Origin: Stercorarius parasiticus
Lineage: Eukaryota; Chordata; Aves; Charadriiformes; Stercorariidae
Direction: 5' to 3'
Length of the DNA stretch: 64,000 nt
Assembly: GCA_013396915.1 (NCBI GenBank)
Contig: VWZL01000009.1
Location: forward strand, 217,150-281,149
In this document: one piece after another, positions 47,110 through 59,439 of the stretch
How the letters are laid out: each line of letters begins with the position of its first letter
Position numbering within the stretch: position 1 is the first letter of the stretch
The notes under the pieces: generated by a model
What the model was told of the DNA's origin: nothing
Database searches by the model: none
The model's input: the letters and a program-made list of their open reading frames with translations, nothing else
Made by a program: the position numbers and the translations under genes

Positions 47110-47784
47110 TGGGGGGGGAAAAAAACCCTGAGATACCAGCTTAGTGGCTACTGCTTTTTTTAATCTAAAAAAAAAAAAAAAATACATAAGCCTACAACTG
47201 CTAGGTATGTTTATAGATGATGATGTTTTATGCGCTACTGAACTCTGAATGCAGGAAAGGGGAAAAAACCACCAGCCACAGTGTCAAGGTCTTGAAGCAT
47301 CAGTCCCTCAAACTCCGCTCGAGATCTCTGGTTACAGGCTGTCTTCCCGTGGAATAACGCTCTATTAATTTTCTTCCTGTCCCGGGTGCATAATGAAAGA
47401 AAGGTGTCTTCAGAAACTAAAGGGCAAAGTCTTGCTTGCTACCAATACCTTGAGGCATCCTGTCTACATTTTGTCATGCGTGTGCACTTTTCAGTGTTAG
47501 AATGACAAGATTTCCAGTCAGAAGGTTCCCGTAAGGCACGATGCGATGGGAGCCTGGCGAGGGTTTGCGATCTGACATGGCTGTAAGGCATCGGCTCCTG
47601 CACTTGCTTAGCCTGGTGGGAATCGCTCCCCTCCGCCTTGGGCTAGTAGTCCCTGCTTAAATAACACGTGCCATCGCTGCATCTGAGGAACTTTGCGTCT
47701 CCGCTAAAAGCACATTACGTCCTGAGAATTCGTAGTCCTTAAAAAAAACCATAAAGTAACAAAAGTAGAAAAACATTATCATCT
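47110..47784. other. non-coding segment with A16 run
   Basis: No open frame above 60 codons. An A16 run at 47167-47182 and a G8A7-type low-complexity spot near 47110-47127 are the only repeats. Otherwise unique sequence continuous with the AT-rich block upstream, and its minus strand shows no coding exon. Confidence 0.45.
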
Positions 47785-47859
47785 TTGGTGTCTGTATTCT
47801 CCCTTTTGCGGTGTATGAAAGCACGGGCACATGCAGGTCACCGCTGCTCGTCCCCTCCC

Positions 47860-48065
47860 TGGGGGAGATGGGAGAGCGTCAGCGCACCGGGGCGGGAGCG
47901 GGAGCGGGGACGGCGACGCCGGCTCCTGGCAGCGGGGATGCGGGGACCTTCGGCGTTCGGGCTTGAGGATGAGCCAAGAAATGCGAGGAAGCGCTCGGTT
48001 CTCTCTGCTTGTTGAAAAGTGGCGATGTGGCCGTCTCTCCTCCCGGTGTCCTCTTCTCCTCCGCT
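47860..48065. promoter_or_regulatory. CpG-dense patch with G-quadruplex
   Basis: Short CpG-rich stretch. A plus-strand G-quadruplex motif occupies 47889-47909, with G-runs of 4, 3, 3 and 4 and loops C, AGC, AGC. The purine-rich, repeated GGGAGC unit is typical of unstable GC-rich promoters, but no start site is seen. Confidence 0.4.
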
Positions 48066-48879
48066 ACTGAGACTGAACTCGGGTGAAGTTGATACATCGG
48101 CCCTGAGGGGGGAAGAGAGAGAAGCGCTTATTGGTGGAGTAATGAATGCAACCAAGGTTTTCCAGTGCTGAATATTAGATGCTAGAAGAAGGCTGTGATT
48201 TAAATTCAGATGTTTGTGAAAATAACGTGCCCATGAAAAACCTTTTAAGAACTAATGGAAATTATCCAGAGTGAGGCACTGCATTTAACTTACAAATTTA
48301 TGATGTTAGGAAGGGAGCGATGACACAGAAGACCCATTTTGAACACTCCCAGGTCTTTTGTGAGGATAATTTCCAAATTCTCGGTAACAGCAGTGAGCAA
48401 ACTCAAACCTATCTAAGCACGGTAAGGGAAGATCCCAGGGACGACAGATCCTCCCCGCAGATCTCCCCCGAGCCAAATCCTCACCCCGCGCCGCGCAGAG
48501 AAACGTGACTGTTAGTTAGCAGGGCTGCTGCTGATTTGAAACTGTATTTTATTAGCAATAACTCGAGCTCTGCCTCTACAAACTCTGTTCTTACGCGCTT
48601 TAAAATCGCTGTGCACCAAAAGGAAAAGCGGTTTCTCTTGGTGTCGTACCAGAGCAACTACCATTCTCCCATAAACGGGCCCAGATTGATCTTGACAGCT
48701 TTTGGTGTAGCTGAACGTAACAAATCCACTAGCAAAAATCGTGACCGCTTTTCACTAATTTGGGATGAGCACTAAAAATTGCTGGTCGCTTCTCGGAGCT
48801 TATTTAGGTGCCCAAACAACTGATCATGGGATTTTGAAGTAGGGTGTACTCCCAACAGAGCAGTTCTCCTGGGCACGGC

Positions 48880-49160
48880 AGCGATGACGCTCCTTGCTGC
48901 GATGCAAAAAGCCAGCTTTCGGAGCGCCGTGGTGCAGGCTTCTCCACCCGGAGACGGGGATTCTCCCAGGTGGGAGTATTAGGTACTTGTTTGCGAAGAC
49001 GTGCGGTACAGTTAGCGGCCGCCAGCCGGTACCGTGGGTTTCGGCGTGAGATTCTGACGAGGGAGCCCCTCCACCGGCTGTGCCCAACACCCCGTCCCGC
49101 AGCGGGACCACAGCACGCTGGGGAGACCCTCGAGGGCGCGCAGGGGTGCGGGACTTTACG
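48880..49160. promoter_or_regulatory. GC- and CpG-rich patch
   Basis: CpG is frequent over about 280 bases. A plus-strand frame of about 202 codons (48844-49452) runs through it but begins with GTG, is Arg/Gly/Ser-rich and matches no family. Confidence 0.3.
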
Positions 49161-51056
49161 TGAAAGCCTCCTCAAAAGGCAAAAAGCTCAGCGTGTTTTC
49201 TTTCCTCTGTCTCCTTCAACTCCTGGTCGAGGACTTGGAAATTGCCGTGTCTGTGAAGCAATTTCTGAGAGAACTGTAAAGATGGTGCCAGGGAAACTGC
49301 TCGTTTGGGAAGAGGCAGCTGTGCTTACGCTTGAACCCCTACTTCTTTCTAAGGATGCGTGGCTGGGGCAGAGTCACCGCTCTCTTCTTGAGAGACGATG
49401 GCATCGCCGGATGAACTCAGGGCCGAGTTTCATATTCCCTTCATTTCTTTAGTTTGATGGGAACGTTTTACGGGTTAACAGGGAGGGCGATGGCACGCAG
49501 CGTTGCCTGGCACTGCTCGAGCAAGTCTCGGCCGGCACCTGCCCCTGCCTGGCACGAAAGGGACAGTGCTGTCATCAAGGGATCGTCCCTCCTAATGATC
49601 CTACTTCTGTCAGCTGTTATGATAAATAGAAACCTGGTGAACAGGTGGGTGCGGTAACTGTAGTAACTTCTAGTAGCTACCCTCTGTATTACGAACACGG
49701 AAGGGATGCAGAGAAATCAACCCGGAGTGCAAAGAGACGCCTCTAAGGCAAAGCATAACAGGCCTGGACATCTTCACGTGCCTTTCCATTTGCTGGGCTG
49801 GTTTGTTCTTTGTTTTTTCAATTAAGCGTATCAAAATGAATCCTGGGGTAGAAGCAAAGTACTCCTGGAGCACAAAATGCAGAAGCGCTGTGGAACTCTG
49901 ACGAGGGAGCGAGTGTGAAACGCACACTGCCAGCAAGGGTGTTTACATCCCAGTTCATGCCACAGTGGAAAAACAACACTGCGAAGCATGAGCAGAAAGC
50001 CGGCAACGGGGGAACCGCAGTAGTTCCTCGCTGATATAATGAATATTGCAGTTAATCCATCGATACAAAATTTCTGCTGTTGCTTGTAGCTTTCTCGCTG
50101 TTCTTTGAAGATAGGTACCGGTGCATGAATTTATATGAATTCTGGGCAAACGATGTGACCATTATTAATTTTGGTGTTTGCATTTAGAAGGTGTTTTAGT
50201 GGCTCAATGCTTTACCTGATGTCTGAAATAATCACTGGAATCGAAAATAAGTTCTTCAAGGCCCGAGTGCATGAAGTCAGCGAGGGCCGTGCACGAAGAG
50301 GGGCTGAGGGTGCTTTTAGCTCCTGAGAATGGCATTACTGAACTCTATAACAAATGTCGATAAAGGGGCAAACGGGCCCCTTAGTTCTAGGGAAGATGGT
50401 GTTCTGTGGCCCTGGGAAGCATTTCCAGCTGAAGAGCCGTGTATAGAAAATTAGGGAGGCTTCCGCCTGTGCCGTCACTGGGATCCTGCCACGTCGCAGG
50501 AGTGGAAGTGTCACCGCACTCCCCGTGACACCGCGCCGGGGCTCCTGCTCCCTCGGCCTGGCCGGTCTGCCCTGACGTCTTGGAGCCTCCATCGTCTGCT
50601 AAAGGCTGACCATGGGCGGGAGATGATTGTTAACAACATAAGGGGGAAACTGAGGAGGAAAGGGAATATAAACCTGTTCCAAATAAATCTGGACATTGTG
50701 AAGCCTTAAATAAATATTTAGAGATGTTACCTTAGGAGTTACACTGCATAGCTTTCACTAGAATTAAGAAAAAGGCTTTCTGTTTTGTTGAAACACGTCT
50801 TCTCTGCCAGCCTCTAGCAAGGGTTAGAAGGGCTTTGGAAGACGCTCCTGTGATGCTTCTTTTTGCCTTTTTACGCGAGGTAGAGTCACTTCCACTCTGA
50901 ACCTACCCGTAGGCGTTAAGTTAGTGAGTATATTGATGTATGATCAGATAGTGCTATAACTCGGGTGACTTTATGTGCTGGCAACCTTGACTGCCTTCTC
51001 TTATTTAAGAAAACTGGAGGATGAGAGACTTCAAAGGAAAACAAAGCCTTCCATAG

Positions 51057-51230
51057 AAGCGGCCATTTTTTGTGTACAATGTGACGCTCGCAGAGGACAG
51101 AGCTGAAATCAGGATGTTGGAAAATACACTGAAAGTGCTAATTAATGAGGAGGTCAGGAACACTGTAGTGTCACTAACGGAACAGCAAATACTGCACACC
51201 GGCACAGGAGAGAACAGCTTTTCCGTTCAG
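51057..51230 (+). other. candidate coding exon (174 bp, 58 codons), unrecognised
   Basis: The segment follows CCTTCCATAG (AG at 51055-51056, where the in-frame TAG ends) and stops at TTCAG followed by GTAATG (donor at 51231). It is a multiple of three in length, phase 0 at both ends, and open in one frame. The translation has a normal, mixed composition with charged helical stretches, for example VTLAEDRAEIRMLENTLKVL, unlike the Arg/Pro/Ser-rich frames elsewhere. A longer form could start at the stronger acceptor ending at 51009, but that shifts frame and hits TGA at 51104-51106. No family is recognised. Confidence 0.27.
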
Positions 51231-51519
51231 GTAATGGGATGTGACAAGGTGCCTGGTTTCACAATACCTACACATGAAATGCATTAAGTAGCAGCTTTCA
51301 AGCCAACAGAAAGGGCTTTGAGCTTTCACCATGCTTGCGGTTCGAGTCTAACTGCCACGATTACCACGTATACCTTTCATATTCTTATTTCTTAGCAAAA
51401 ATAGATACGTGTATATCAGCAAGCCTCCCTGGCGATCTGTTTGCTGCGGTCCATTTCATGCACATAACCCTTTGCCCTAAATGCTGGCTTAGAGGGTCTC
51501 TCCTTCCCGCAGGAGTGGT

Positions 51520-51700
51520 TCCAGACACAGCAGGCACCGAGGAGATCCGTCCACGAGCAGTGACCACTACGGTTCCCGGCCCACCTCCCGCGTCTCTGCC
51601 CCAACCTCCTTCCTCCAGGACTGAGGGGGGAGGGAGGAGAAAAAGGCGGCGCTGCTCGGGCAGCCGGAGCCCCGCTCGGGTAACGGCCCGCGGGCAGCAG
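51520..51700. promoter_or_regulatory. short CpG-rich patch
   Basis: About 180 bases with high GC and several CpG, between the candidate exon at 51057-51230 and a large AT-rich block (51800-52560). A purine tract GAGGGGGGAGGGAGGAG sits at about 51623-51640. Confidence 0.3.
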
Positions 51701-51799
51701 AGCACCGGTGACTGGAGAATCTCAAAGCACCCAAGAAGTACCTACCGGCTATCACAACACTGGCCACGTCAGGCAATGCTAGATAATAACAAATAACAC

Positions 51800-52560
51800 T
51801 CTAAGTAGTTTAAGTGAGATTTTAAACCATTCTCATTCCAGATAGACAAAGTGAAGTAGGCAGAAGACAAAAGACTAATTTTTAGTTGTTAAGGGTTTAC
51901 CACTCCAAATCAAACCAGTATGAACTGTAGGCTTTCATCAACTAGGAAACTGGGGTTTATGTCTCGTAACCAACACCACTATCTTTCTGCGAGGCGGTTT
52001 GCAGACAAAGATGCACACTTGCGTACGTCCTTCCTCCAAATGAATTCAAAACTTCCTGTGCTGTGATACCTGTTCCGTTATTAAGACCAGCTTTTAGAAA
52101 CAGAACTTCAAATTCTTCTACTGATTAATCTGAACTTTATGAAAAGGACTATTTACTTAAATAGAAGCACTGTTTACCACGCTGCAGACTCATCAGTCTA
52201 TTTTTGGCCTTCACAATTAAAACATGCTTGTTCTATGTAACTAATGACCCCAGTGAATTACCGTCCGAGCAGCACTGCCGTGATCCACCCGTTTGGTGAG
52301 TTAACGTTACGCTCATGTCCCCGTACTCAATTAAACAATCAATACAACCAATTTGAAATGACATGTATCGTGCCTTGTAAATCACTGGATCATAAACCTT
52401 AACAATACCAACATGTAGTCAGTGTAAAATGGAACTAAATTAGTGGTTTAGGGCTAGAGTAATTAAAAAATGAGTTATGCAAGCATTCTCTGACCTTGGT
52501 GTGGCATGTGGCAGTTGTCTCCATGCACCAGATTCAACAGAAAAGAAAACCCACCCCATC
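51800..52560. other. AT-rich, stop-dense block; candidate conserved non-coding element
   Basis: About 760 bases without a frame above 60 codons in any direction. The sequence is AT-rich but varied, with CTGATTAATCTGAAC, CTCAATTAAACAATC, AATACAACCAATTTG and TAATTAAAAAATGAG-type words and no repeat family. An ancient or UTR origin is possible, and a regulatory element is equally plausible. Confidence 0.35.
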
Positions 52561-52616
52561 CCTAACTCTCGAAGATGCACACAGGTACCGCAGGAGAAGA
52601 ATATGGCAGGTATTTA

Positions 52617-52652
52617 ACAAAACAAAACAAAAAAAAACAAACAAAAAAAAAA
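52617..52652 (+). repeat. A-rich (CAAAA)n simple repeat
   Basis: Runs of A broken by single C over about 36 bases. This could be the decayed poly-A tail of a plus-strand retrocopy, but the upstream sequence shows no recognisable source gene and no target duplication was found by eye. Confidence 0.75.
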
Positions 52653-52889
52653 GTAAAGAGCTCTAGAGTAAGGGTTGGAAGTAAGAAGGAATAATTTGCT
52701 TTGCCGGAAGAGCGACGGCGCTCCTCGCGGTGCTGCCTCCCAAGCTGAAACGGGGCAGCACAACTCTTCCTCTTCCTTTTCCTGCTTGATAGGCTTTTCG
52801 TACTCACGTAAACACTATACTAACCAATACCTTCTGAACCTAAGGGCCTCGCTCCATGGACAGGGCTTTTCCAAAAGGAGTACTTAATG

Positions 52890-53525
52890 CTGGGTTGCAT
52901 AATAAATGCTTTAAGTTTCCTGGTTTGCTCTCCTTTATTGCGTTGTGTCCTTGCCTAGAAGGACCCAATTGACGGAAGTCAGGTTCTCTATACAAAACCT
53001 TGAACCCAGCCTCAACTTGTGGACGCCGTCACGGGGTCCCAGTGACATGTGACTTCCTTTCAGGCTGCGGATCCTTCATCACAGCCTTCCTCGCAATGCT
53101 GCTGAGCTGACAGGCTCAGGGTACCTATGCACTGTAAGCAGTACGGCGTAGAAAGTGGAAGGGACAGAACAGCCTCAACTCGGAACAGGACTTCAAGTCG
53201 CTCGCTTAGCATTTAAGTAGCTGGCTCCTGCTGGCAGTCGTTGGTCTTAGGAGGTAGCTTTTAACCTACCACCTTCCACCCACTGGCTCTGGCTACTGTT
53301 TGCTCTGGTGTTTGCGCCCGCTTGTCGTACCCTTCAGTAATTCAGCAGCCTGTAAAATGAAGGAGGGTGGGGAGGGGATGTGATGACGTCCAGCCACCCG
53401 GCCCGTGCTGCCCCGTCTCTTCTCCAGTACTCTGCCGCTCAACCGTACCTTGTCCTTGGGTGCGACTGAATTTCTCTAACGTGCTGAGTAACTCTATATA
53501 TAGGAAAAGGTTCCCTGAATGCTGC
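52890..53525. other. non-coding segment, nothing firm
   Basis: An AATAAA word at 52901-52906 and a TTTCAG acceptor-like site near 53060 occur, but there is no frame above 60 codons and no known repeat. Confidence 0.4.
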
Positions 53526-55331
53526 TGAATTGTTCAGCATCCAAGTTAGGACCGATAACACCACCTGCATTTTCCAGAGAAGCACTTACAGCCCTGTTTT
53601 GTCCAGAGTAGTTGTACTACCCCCTATAATATACAATGTTGTAAAAGATGGGCTCTTTCTGGCCTTGGAGGCTCAGGATCCTCCACTGCCTGTCACCGAC
53701 ATACCGGCAGAGGCTGAGAACTGTGTGCCTACCCCCAGCTGCAGTGTCCCCATAAAGAGAACATACATACGCTTTTGGGATTTGTCATTTATATGGCACT
53801 CGTGAGCTCTGTGGCCTCAGCCCAATTGATCGGTGCCCGCACAGCCGTGAGGAAGGAGAGGGGTTTAGAGTAATGTCGCTCCCGAGACACATATTTAGTC
53901 GTGTCATTTATGTTGGCCCTGTCTCCACAGCATTATCCGAGCATCTTTCATCTGTGATCCCTGCTCGCCCAGCTCTGTCGTTCCTCAGAAAGCTGTCTTC
54001 TCAGGACGGCTCTCCAGGACAGCCTGTCGAGGCTGCTGGGGCAGTCTGGATCAGCAGGCGAGAACATGCTTTACCTGATTCTGTTTCTTCTTACGCTCCC
54101 TTTCCCTGTGGCCCAGCCTGCAGTTCGTTTCTCTGTAAGGAACCAAAGTTGAGAGTATCGGGTTCTTCCCTGTCGCGCTTTCAGTAAAGGACAGGACTGT
54201 AAACCTTTTCTTCTTCGCTAACGCAAGGGAGCAGGCAATTTCCTGCTTTCCAAACCTCTTTAGAATCATTAGCTCCCAGTACAGAGCGTACCGGGGGTAA
54301 TGAACCCCTACACGTGCTCCTGACCTGCACGCACTCAGCTGTGACAGCAAAAGGGCCTTTAAAAGGAATAAAACCGGTAGGGATTTGGTCTAGGTGCGGG
54401 GATGCCAGCACCTTCCCCCGAGTCCCGTAACAAGAGCTGAACAGCGGAGGCTGTTTCCTTGCTGGAGAAATCCCTCTGCTTGCCCCGGCCAGAGCCCGGT
54501 ACCACGGAGCCCGTGGAGCCAGACAGCAGCTTGTGCCCACGCGCCTGCGTGGGGCTCGGGAGCCAAACCCCGCTCTCTTACAGCCGTCGAAAGGGCCACC
54601 AGTGATCTCCTCCCGCTGTAGGCGGCAAAAGCACCGTTCACGGGAGCTAGTGTCACCTTGCCCCCATCTCCTGGGCATTAAAATTCTACTGGCATTAACA
54701 TCCGTGCGCTTCTTTACTAGCTCCCCCGCTCGGGATGTATTTCACTGCTGTAACCGTTATAGCGTTACACTCACCTCATAAATATCCGTTGACAAGCTGG
54801 AGCAGACGACTGAAGTTAAGTTTGTCTATTATTTTTTTTTTAAAGATAGCTGATTTATATGTTTACTTTGGAAAGGGGTTACTAACCCACCCATGTCCTG
54901 TGCGGCTCTAAGCAGCGTTCAGAGATATAAACTGACATCTCTCTCATGCTTGCTCTTTGTCCCTGGCAACCGCGTAGTCCCTCGTCTCAGAGACCCGAGG
55001 AGCTCACAGCGCTGCAAGAATTTGGACTTGGCTTTGCAGACCTGCTAGCGCAAACCTCTGTGCTCCGCTGCCAAGCTCTTAGCGCTCAAGCCCCATCCCT
55101 ACAGATGTGAGTTTATTCTATATAAAGCAAAACCATTTTAAGTTGTGCGAGTTCCCTGTCCTTGCGTAGGTGCGTTCCTGCCCGCGGAAGCCCACCCCCA
55201 CCAGGTTTCAGTGGCCGCGGGGTCACCCACCGCCGTCCCCACGCAGGGCCATTAGGCAGCCGCACAAAGGGCAAGCGAGTAAGTCCCAGCCGGCGTCCCT
55301 GAACCACGCTGTGGTGGGAGATATTTAGCAC

Positions 55332-55956
55332 CTAGGAAAAGATGATTTGCAGTGCTATACGCTGCTGGAAGTATCATTTTTCACAGAGTAAATCAGCAAC
55401 GAGTCTCTCAGAGGAATGATCCTGAACTGGCGTTATTGCTACAGAACCCGTCACTACTGATGCAGACATCAGGATCATTTCTAGGGCTGCCCAGGGAGAC
55501 TTTCTCCCCAAAATGACTTAATTCGTGGCTGAAACGTCACGGACGGGGATGAGCTAAGCGGTGAACCTCAAGAACAACAACGGATGGCTCAAAATCCTCC
55601 TAAAGTGACAACCACGTAATAAAAAGAAACGAACTACAGATGAATGGCACTATATATTTTTATCCTAAGAAGGATTTTTTTTTGTCGCTCTAGCGATTTT
55701 GGCAGTAACTTGAGGTAAGCGGAAAGGCATATAACTGGTTCATTGTCCTCCTATTTATGTAATGTAGCCTCCTTAGCGTGGGTGCATGAACCTCCTGATC
55801 TGCCCAAGCGATCTGGCGGTCCTGTAGGTCAACTTTCAACAGTTTCATCGTCCGAATTTCAAGACCAGTAGTTTCACAGTGGAACGTGGCAGCAGCTGCC
55901 TCAAAACATGACTTTGAGGAGAACGTGCCAGCACAATTACAGGTACCTCAGGACCT
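55332..55956. other. non-coding segment, nothing recognised
   Basis: AT-leaning unique sequence, no long frame, one T-rich run near 55676-55684. No repeat family or strong splice pair. Confidence 0.4.
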
Positions 55957-56364
55957 TCACAGCCGCTTTTCATCCCTTGGTCCTGCTTTACTGGTAGGCA
56001 AGTTAACGTGAATGTGGAGCACAGCGCAGAACAGGAGGACGGGGCTAATTTCTTTTAGAAGATAGTTCCTGTCCTTCTGCACCAAGTAGATAATGTATTT
56101 CAGAGTACAGCAAAGCAAAACTACTCGTAATAGGTTCAAAATAGGTATTTTGCAGATGCTGTGTAAAGACAGAAGATGCGTAATAGGCGGCCAAGAGTCC
56201 GTAGCTGCTGTGTCAGACAAGTATTTATTGCAGGAAAATGTGCAGCTCAGTTGTGGCCACCTGCCTCAAACTTCTGCTTTAATATAAAGATGCAGGGAGT
56301 ATTAATCTGTGGAGGGGAACCCTGCAGGTATCCTAACCCCGTTTGTGTGTTACATCTGATGTAA

Positions 56365-56776
56365 TCCTAGTTCAGCACTTGGCTATTGTTGAACAAAATT
56401 GCTAAGTTCTGGTTTGCTGGTTTTTTTCAAGTGCTTGTGATTTAGGCGTGTGTTTGGTAAATCTCGTGTGGACGTGGTTTGCTGAACGTCTGGAGCAAAA
56501 CTTGGCTGGTCAGAGCCAGCACGCATTATAAAATGCTGCTGTTGTCATCTGGCGGGGCCTGGGACCCGCTCCGTACACACGTTGCTTAGATGTAAGTGAC
56601 AATACTTGGTGCACTGCATGAGGAGTCGAGGGGTGTTATCTGTAGTATTTTTAGTATGCTGGCGGCTTTGAGGAAATGCTATTAAGAACAGCTTTTCACC
56701 CCACTAATAACGCTTATTTTGTAACTGGACATATGGACATTTCGGCACGGTTGCCACGGCGAACAAAATCTTCAAA
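56365..56776. other. non-coding segment, nothing recognised
   Basis: Balanced composition. Contains GTTGCCACGGCGAAC (about 56749-56763), a poor relative of the RFX X-box with an extra base. No frame above 60 codons. Confidence 0.4.
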
Positions 56777-57989
56777 GTGCGTGTTTACCAGTGGTGTAAC
56801 CTTGTGAAAGCCAGGACCGAAGGGACTTTGCAGCTCAATATGCTGTGTGGCACCGACGGGAGCGCTTCTGCCAAGACGCCCGTACTTGAGAGCAAAGACG
56901 CGGGGCTAGACTCTCGGCACTGTTTTCCCACCTTTGAAATTCCAAGTAACTTGCACTGAGTAACGTGAAAGGGAACAAGCGCTCAACTAGTGTGAGCGTT
57001 CGCCCTCCTGCCTAGACAGCTTTTGGTAACGGAGGAGGGAGGGATTTGTCTTCCTTTGCCAAGTTTTCTGTGACTGCTTTATTCAGCAGTTCTCCAAATA
57101 AACTGCTGCCTTGAAGAAGAGCGGTTGTGACAAGCTGCCTCTCCTGCGAGTTGGCCTTCCAGGGCTGGGAGGAGAGAGCGCGACGAGCTGCTGAGCCGGC
57201 TGTGTGGGCCTTAGGGGGGAATAAAACTGTATGCATTTGTAGCATCTGCTTCAAAAGGAGGTTGTGGCAAATATTTTATTCAGCAGAGCTGGAGGTCTCC
57301 TGTCTCTAGAGGGCAGGAGTTTGTTGTTTTCCTCTTACGAGGCACGCATTGCTTATGCAAAAGGAAAGGATGTGGAAATGGCCTGGAGAGTCCCTGTTTT
57401 TCTACCGCAGATTCTTTGGAGCGAGGGCCCCAGCGCTCTCTCCATCTGACCCTGGGCAGTCGTCGGCAGCGCTCCTGCCTCCCTGGAAATACACCATGGC
57501 CTGGCAAGGTTTGACCCTTCTTCCCTGAAGGACACGTTCTTGTTTTCCCACTGCAAGCGCCTGCCAATGGAGGGCTCTTCTCCTTCAGCTCTAATTACGC
57601 CTTGGAAGGCAGACCACGCTTGTTCCCACTGCCAGAGGGAAAGCGATCTCTGTCCTGGCCGCCCTCCCAGCACACACCTAACCCGCTGCTGCCGCTCGCT
57701 CGCGTGGGCGCCGTAACCAGGACGCTCCTCCCGTCACCCCAGTGTCCGGATGAACGGGGAGAGCCCCCTCTCCTCTGGCGAGAAACTGGCGGGATGGGGC
57801 AGTAAGGCTCCTTTCCGAGGAAGCTTTGAGCGCTCCTCCTTGATTTCTGCGCTCTATGTGCGTCCCTGCGGCGGGACGCGGGTGCTGAAGGTCTTCTCGG
57901 AGAAGTCTCCTGGCTCTTTGAACTCCTCTAAAGCATGGATTCTGGGAGGAATCCCTGTCAGGAGTAAGTGTTGCTGGGGATCCCGTTGA

Positions 57990-58823
57990 TGTTACGGGAG
58001 GCCTCCAGCCAAACTGACAGCAGGCCTGATCCTTAGTGCCAAATGCTTTCCTCCTGTTAGCATCCTAAATGACTCCTCGAGTCCACTACAGCTCTTTTAA
58101 GACGAAAAGACAGGGAATATGCTACTAGATGCATCACATTTCAAGCCTCGTAAAATCAGAGGCAGAGCCCAATTTTAAGCCCACTAAAACCAACAAACAT
58201 CAAAACCTGGTGCTTTGGGGTCTTTTTCATCTAAAGAGGCAAAGAATATCAGAAATTTACAGTTCCAAGAGATGGCATCGCTAAAGCGAAAGTCAAGTAT
58301 CTCCATTATTCTCCCTTCCTCCCCTCTGTGCAGCTACTCAAAGTGAGAAGATTGCAGTTTTTCTTTCTCTGAAATCAGAGGTAACAGCAGATAAACCATA
58401 ACTGTCAGAAGGACTCTCCAAACTCCTGTTCTCCTCCATCGTCACCTCAACTCAGGGGAAGTCCCCTTCAAGCTTCTCCTAGAACCTCCTTTCTTTAGGA
58501 ATACTTCCCAGTCTGCTTTTCCTGACGGGCTTCTCCAACCTGGGCTTTTCTGGAGAGATGCTGTCGTCTTCAAATGGCTCATATATTCAAGAAGCAGATG
58601 CTTTACATCTGTAAAGGCTGGATGTCAGACAGGGGTCACCTTCTCAGCTCGTGACAGCAATAACCCGGCATTCATACCCCACCCAAACACCTGCCCCATC
58701 TGATTTGACAGTATCTGACTGGCATATGATAATTACTTGTAAAGAGAGGAGTCACCCTAACTATGCAGCACTTAGGATGCTAGGCAAATAATTTTAAAAT
58801 ACGTATGATGAGGAACACAATTA
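57990..58823. other. stop-dense block; possible conserved non-coding element or old repeat
   Basis: About 830 bases with no frame above 60 codons and no recognised transposon. Composition is moderate, with many CTCC/TCTT pyrimidine words from about 58300 to 58560. It does not have the homeodomain-word density of the other blocks. Confidence 0.25.
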
Positions 58824-59439
58824 TTATGAGGAAAAAATTCCACTCAAGAAATTCTGTGGGAAAACGTGAATCCATTTGAAGGTGGAAGTGGACTCTCTTT
58901 GGAGGGGACCGGAGAGCCCCTGGCACAGCGGGCGGGTGCAGCTCTGCCGCAGCTGCCAGCGCTCAGATGGCCACGGCTCCGTCGCTGGCAGGACCCGCCT
59001 GGCTCTGCCCCGCGGATGCCTGCACTCACGCCGCGCGTAGCAGCCCTCTAGATGCCACTGTGATCCAGCTGTCACTTCACCAGCCCGGGCCCCGACAGCG
59101 CTATCTGATCGCTGGATCCTTCGCAGCCGTAATGAATTCAGCATTAATGACGCTGACCACGGGGCCCAGTAAAGGACGCGGGTGCCAAGCTGCTTCCCCA
59201 CCCCTCGACCCCTGTCGGCTTCCCCGCTACAAAGAGTACACGGCAGCGAGCCCCTCTCCTTCCCGAGACAAACCCCGCAGCACATCGTTAGGCTTTTGTT
59301 TTAGTTCAAGTGGTTTAGTAATCATAAACTTCGCAGATATTTGGACATCCCTCCACCCAAAAAACCCTTCTCCCTTCAGAGCAGCGTTAGAAGCGGCAGC
59401 TCCAGAATCCTCTGCCTTGGAGCAAGGCCTAAATCCTTC

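Larger units (their letters stand above)
46240..47110. other. large AT-rich, motif-dense block; best candidate conserved non-coding element
   Basis: All six frames are closed across this region, yet it is neither repetitive nor of a known transposon class. It contains SOX-like CACAAAGGAGATAATTAG (about 46418-46435), a dyad of TCF/LEF-type CAAAG/CTTTG words (46624-46641), a homeodomain cluster (47030-47048) and, near 47060, ATGCAAAGAG of POU type. The minus strand carries AATAAA at 46243-46248, so a long 3' UTR ending here is the main alternative to an enhancer. No coding exon is seen upstream of it on that strand. Confidence 0.42.

Noticed and set aside
48844..49452. 202-codon plus-strand frame
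   Set aside because: GTG start, low-complexity Arg/Gly/Ser character and a CpG-rich background explain the length.
51300..51350. tRNA-like B-box GGTTCGAGTCT
   Set aside because: No A-box at the right distance and no acceptor stem or cloverleaf could be drawn.
52562..52807. Minus-strand frame rich in Arg/Lys followed by a hydrophobic segment
   Set aside because: The hydrophobic part is the translation of the A-rich simple repeat, and no splice context supports it.
54775..54815. Perfect minus-strand donor GTGAGT at 54769-54774
   Set aside because: No good acceptor upstream within a sensible distance.
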